Shown here: one piece after another, positions 61,397-64,000 of the stretch
Layout: every line of letters begins with the position of its first letter
How positions within the stretch are numbered: position 1 is the first letter of the stretch
From: Tsukamurella spumae
Lineage (GTDB): Bacteria > Actinomycetota > Actinomycetes > Mycobacteriales > Mycobacteriaceae
Length of the DNA: 64,000 nucleotides
NCBI RefSeq assembly: GCF_012396015.1
Contig: NZ_JAAXOQ010000007.1
Span: forward strand, 1-64,000
Direction of reading: 5' to 3'
Position numbers and translations under genes: made by a program
The notes under the pieces: model-generated
The model's input: the letters and a program-made list of their open reading frames with translations, nothing else
Told to the model about the DNA's origin: nothing
The model's database searches: none

Positions 61397-61783
61397 TCAG
61401 TCGCGGCGGGCGCGCTCCTGATGCAGGGACCTCACGCGCCGCTCCTCGCGCAGGACCACCTGGTAGCTCGCGCGCTCCGTGGCCAGCCAGTCCGGGGCCT
61501 CCGCGATGATCGCGTCGATCTGCTCGGTGGTCAGCGCCTCGTCGATCCCGCCCCGTGCCAGGCCGGAGATCGAGACACCCAGCTTGGCCGCGACCAGGTT
61601 CTTGGGGTGCGGGCCGTGCTTGCGCAGATCGGTGAGCCACTGCGGCGGATCCGCCTGCAGCGCAGCGAGCTCCGCACGGGTGATGGCGGACTCCTGGAAC
61701 GCCGGCGGCGTCGCGGGCAGGTACACGTCCAACTTCTTCGCCGCGGTCGCCGGTTTCATGGACTGCGCGTTCTGCCTGCTCAT
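61397..61783 (-). CDS. DUF5997 family protein
   Basis: A 128-residue basic, mostly helical protein with the family core 'ITRAELAALQADPPQWLTDL' and 'RKHGPHPKNLVAAKLGVSIS', followed by GLARGG. Residues 60-90 look like a small DNA-binding-type helical unit but this is not established. It is divergent from a LysR effector-domain gene only 29 bases away, a pairing I recall as recurrent in Mycobacteriales. The two may act together as regulator parts. Confidence 0.78.
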   Translation of the reverse strand: MSRQNAQSMKPATAAKKLDVYLPATPPAFQESAITRAELAALQADPPQWLTDLRKHGPHPKNLVAAKLGVSISGLARGGIDEALTTEQIDAIIAEAPDWLATERASYQVVLREERRVRSLHQERARRD

Positions 61784-61812
61784 GACCGTCAGCCTATCGG
61801 TAACCTCCAGGA

Positions 61813-62541
61813 GTGACCTCCTCGCTCCCGCCCGTCCTGCGGCTCGGCTACGTCCCCGGCGCCACCCCCGCCAAGTGGGCCCGCATCTGGGGCGAGCGCC
61901 GCCCGGACGTCCGGCTCGAGCTCGTGCCCGTCGAGGCGGAGAGCGCGGCGGACGCGCTGCGGGAGGGCACCGTCGACGTGGCGCTGCTGCGCCTGCCCGC
62001 CCAGACCGACGACCTGGCCGTCATCGCCCTGTACGAGGAGCAGGTGGTCGCCGTCGTTCCACAGGAGCACCACGCCACCGCGGCCGACGAACTGACGACC
62101 GCCGACCTCGACGGTGAGCCCACCATCGCGCCGCGCGACGACGCGCTGCACTGGGACGATGCCCCCGGCGCACCGATCGAGCACCGGCCCGAGACCACCG
62201 CGGACGCCGTCGAACTCGTCGCGGCCGGGCTGGGCGTACTGATCGCGCCGCAGTCACTGGCGCGCCTGCATCACCGCAAGGACCTGACCTACCGGCCCAT
62301 CACGGACGCCCCGCCCTCCCCCGTCGTGCTGGCCTTCCCCTCCGGGGAACAGTCCGACGCGGTCGCGGAGTTCATCGGGGTCGTCCGCGGCAGGAAGGCC
62401 GGTTCCTCACGGGGACAGGCGGAACCGGCCCCCAAACGCACCGCGCGGGAGAAGACTCTGGCCAAGCAGGCGGCGCGCGCAGCCGCCGGGAAGAAGTCGA
62501 CGGGGTCGAAGGGCAAGCCCGGCAAACGAACCCGCCGCTGA
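61813..62541 (+). CDS. LysR-type substrate-binding domain protein lacking the DNA-binding domain
   Basis: A 242-residue protein that begins straight away with the effector domain of LysR regulators ('LRLGYVPGATPAKWARIW', 'GTVDVALLRLPAQ', 'VAAGLGVLIAPQSLARL'). The N-terminal helix-turn-helix of about 60 residues is absent. The C-terminal 45 residues are instead a Lys/Arg/Ala-rich tail (KRTAREKTLAKQAARAAAGK) that could bind nucleic acid. GTG start, divergent from the DUF5997 gene. It cannot act as a normal LysR factor; ligand sensing with a partner is plausible. Confidence 0.85.
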   Translation: MTSSLPPVLRLGYVPGATPAKWARIWGERRPDVRLELVPVEAESAADALREGTVDVALLRLPAQTDDLAVIALYEEQVVAVVPQEHHATAADELTTADLDGEPTIAPRDDALHWDDAPGAPIEHRPETTADAVELVAAGLGVLIAPQSLARLHHRKDLTYRPITDAPPSPVVLAFPSGEQSDAVAEFIGVVRGRKAGSSRGQAEPAPKRTAREKTLAKQAARAAAGKKSTGSKGKPGKRTRR

Positions 62542-62542
62542 C

Positions 62543-63112
62543 TCAGCCCAGGGCCTCGACCCACTCGTCGACGGTGATCACCTCGGCCTGCCGCGGGAAC
62601 ACCTTGCGCATGAGCACCCGGTGCACCTCCGGGTCATGGTCGGCGCAGGCGTCGAACAACACCGTCAGTCCGTAGTCCAGATCCCCGGCGTAGCGGACCG
62701 TCGAGAGCACGACGCCGCTGGTCGAGATCCCCGCCAGCACCAGGTGATCGGCCTGCAGGCCGCGCAGCACCACGTCGAGGTCGCTACCGCTGAAGGCGCC
62801 GAACCGTCGCTTGATCACCACCGGCTCCCCCGGCAGCGGCGCCACCTCGGGGACGATCGCCGTGAGCGGCGACACCTCCGTCATGGAGTCGCCGCCCTCG
62901 CGGATCATCGCGAACGCCCGGTTGGTCGGCGGGATCTCGGGATAGTCGGGCCGGAAGGCGACCCGCACGTGGACCACCGGGACTCCCCGGTCCCGCGCGG
63001 CGGACAGGGCCTGCGCGGCGGCCGCGAGCGCCCTCCGCCCGGCACGCTCGGCACCGTCGACGATGCCCTTCTGGAAGTCCATGAGCACGAGGACGGAGCG
63101 CCGGTTCACCAT
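62543..63112 (-). CDS. Isochorismatase-fold protein without the catalytic Cys
   Basis: A 189-residue cysteine-hydrolase-fold protein. The catalytic Asp12 (VLMDFQKG) and Lys101 (VIKRRFGAFSGSDLD) are present, but the nucleophile segment reads LAGISTSGVVLST, placing Val134 where the Cys normally is. The subfamily with ISTSGVVLST is common in actinobacteria. It may catalyse a water-based reaction like true isochorismatases or be a non-enzymatic binding protein. It ends one base from the convergent LysR-domain gene. Confidence 0.85.
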   Translation of the reverse strand: MVNRRSVLVLMDFQKGIVDGAERAGRRALAAAAQALSAARDRGVPVVHVRVAFRPDYPEIPPTNRAFAMIREGGDSMTEVSPLTAIVPEVAPLPGEPVVIKRRFGAFSGSDLDVVLRGLQADHLVLAGISTSGVVLSTVRYAGDLDYGLTVLFDACADHDPEVHRVLMRKVFPRQAEVITVDEWVEALG

Positions 63113-63128
63113 GCCCCAAGGCTAGCGC

Positions 63129-63668
63129 TCAGCGCAGCGCGCCGAGGTCGACGGTGACCGGGAACGGCACTGCCGCGCCGAACACACCGGTGCACGAGGC
63201 GGATTCGTAGGCCCCATCGACCAGGGCGAGGGCCTCGAGCCGGACCTCGTCACCGTCGAGATCGACGATCCAGTAGTGCGCGATACCCGCCTCGGCGTAT
63301 TCGTGCCGCTTCATCACCAGGTCGGTGCGCCGCGTGCCCGGCGAGAGCACCTCGACGGCGAGCACCACGTCCGTGGCGAAGATCCTGGTCGAGGTCCCGG
63401 CGCGGACGACGACCACGTCGGGGGCGCGCACCGTGGCCGGCGTGCGTGCATCGAGCACCACATCCACCTCCGGGTAGACGTCGAACTCCTCCGTAGCGGC
63501 GGCGTCCAGAGCCGCCGCGATCCGCAGCCCAGCACGTTGATGGGCGGGTACCGGCTTCGGCGACACGATCAGGACCCCCTCCTGAAGCTCCGCGTGCGAC
63601 GTCGAGTCCTCCCCCAAGGCGTCCCACTCCTCCAACGAGAGGAGGTGCGGGCGGGTCGCAGCGGTCAT
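63129..63668 (-). CDS. Uma2-family PD-(D/E)xK nuclease-like protein
   Basis: A 179-residue protein of the Uma2 (DUF820) family, which has a restriction-endonuclease-like fold. Family signatures are 'LSLEEWDALGEDS', 'RAPDVVVVRAG', 'VVLAVEVLSPGTRRTDLVMK' and 'YAEAGIAHYWIVDLD'. The Asp in APDV and the Glu and Lys in VEVLSP..K are the likely metal/catalytic set. Biological role is unsettled; many copies are linked to transposon-related or unknown functions. No transposase is near this copy. Confidence 0.88.
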   Translation of the reverse strand: MTAATRPHLLSLEEWDALGEDSTSHAELQEGVLIVSPKPVPAHQRAGLRIAAALDAAATEEFDVYPEVDVVLDARTPATVRAPDVVVVRAGTSTRIFATDVVLAVEVLSPGTRRTDLVMKRHEYAEAGIAHYWIVDLDGDEVRLEALALVDGAYESASCTGVFGAAVPFPVTVDLGALR

Positions 63669-63697
63669 GGTCCGATCCTACGCCCAGACGTATGAGG

Positions 63698-64000
63698 TCA
63701 CAGGTCGGATTCCGCGGCCGAGCGGGCGATCTCGGCGAGCCGCGTGAAGCCCTCGGTCTTGGCGCTGGAGGCCCGGTAGGCGAGGCCGATGCGCCGCCCC
63801 GGCGCCGGCGCGGCGAACCGTGCGACGGCCAGATCCGTTCCCCGCAGCTCGACGGTGACCGCGGGCTCCGGCAGCAGGGTGACGCCCAGGCCGCCGGACA
63901 CGCACTGCACGATCGTCGCCAGCGACGCGGCCCGGGTATCGCCCATGACGCCGACGCCGGACTCGGCCTGCCGGCACAGGTCGAGCGCCTGATCGCGCAG
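63698..64000 (-). CDS. oxyR: LysR-family regulator OxyR-like, C-terminal fragment (window edge)
   Basis: The last 100 residues of a LysR-type effector domain, open at the window end. '[13 protein letters not shown]' followed by '[20 protein letters not shown]' and TLLPEPAV is typical of actinobacterial OxyR, the peroxide-sensing regulator. In related genomes oxyR sits beyond the PAC2/hydrolase block, near lexA and nrdR, which fits. The only Cys pair visible (CRQ.., CVS..) may not be the redox pair; confirmation requires the missing N-terminal part. Confidence 0.75.
   Translation of the reverse strand: MRDQALDLCRQAESGVGVMGDTRAASLATIVQCVSGGLGVTLLPEPAVTVELRGTDLAVARFAAPAPGRRIGLAYRASSAKTEGFTRLAEIARSAAESDL

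Noticed and set aside
63129-63668. Uma2 gene as evidence for a defence island or transposon
   Set aside because: No other defence or mobile genes surround it; the neighbours are ordinary core genes.

Overview
This is a high-GC actinobacterial chromosome segment from the order Mycobacteriales. Two conserved blocks match the Mycobacterium tuberculosis order around Rv2693c-Rv2703 (DUF3159, hydrolase, DUF3710, dut, DUF3093, DUF4193, cei, suhB, ppgK, sigA) and Rv2707-Rv2715 (YihY, DUF3039, DUF3099, sigB, ideR, galE, PAC2, alpha/beta hydrolase). The right edge runs into an oxyR-like gene. Gene content and sequence flavour fit Tsukamurella or a close relative (Gordonia/Dietzia range). The genus is my inference and is not proven by the window.

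Layout. Positions 1-120 are the end of an IS6-family insertion sequence that interrupts an RNA methyltransferase gene. Positions 235-8259 hold the housekeeping sigA block. Positions 8338-11207 hold a membrane protein, a NarL-type two-component system and a decayed Phd/VapC toxin-antitoxin locus. Positions 11287-18273 (minus) hold a lipid-acid module: single-chain acyl-CoA carboxylase, acyl-CoA ligase, TetR regulator and MHS-type transporter. Positions 18449-19381 encode a lone lipase-like hydrolase.

Positions 19436-30980 (minus) are a 12-gene, tightly overlapping catabolic operon. It encodes a CoA ligase, a phosphotriesterase-like lactonase, three acyl-CoA dehydrogenases, an APH-type kinase, a MaoC hydratase, three SDRs, a HAD protein and a quinone-oxidoreductase-like MDR. 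A thiolase (31189-32406), a TetR regulator and a fourth acyl-CoA dehydrogenase (32566-34355) follow. An identical 16-bp sequence with a 14-bp near-palindromic core lies in front of both the 12-gene operon and the thiolase, so one regulator probably controls the set. Lactonase + CoA ligase + kinase + ACAD11-like dehydrogenase + HAD + hydratase + SDR + thiolase together suggest degradation of lactones or 4-hydroxy fatty acids through a phosphorylated 4-hydroxyacyl-CoA. I consider this the most interesting system in the window.

Positions 34390-38283 carry a rhomboid-like membrane protein, a Tat/lipoprotein M13 peptidase and an EamA exporter. Positions 38427-50777 are the sigB-ideR block. It includes a DEAD/DEAH-type helicase, a SAM methyltransferase, a GNAT/acyl-CoA-synthetase-like protein acetyltransferase next to an AcuC-type deacetylase, the iron regulator IdeR and GalE. 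Positions 50781-64000 hold DUF4192, an APC permease, a hydrolase/MarR pair, PAC2 plus two tandem hydrolases, a DUF3516 RNA helicase, an SRPBCC protein, a DUF5997/LysR-effector-domain pair, an isochorismatase-fold protein lacking the usual Cys, a Uma2 protein and the 3' part of oxyR.

No rRNA, tRNA, CRISPR or prophage genes were seen. Apart from the IS end and the decayed TA locus the window looks like stable core chromosome. No stretch over 300 bp lacks a gene; the longest gap is the 218 bp upstream of sigA.
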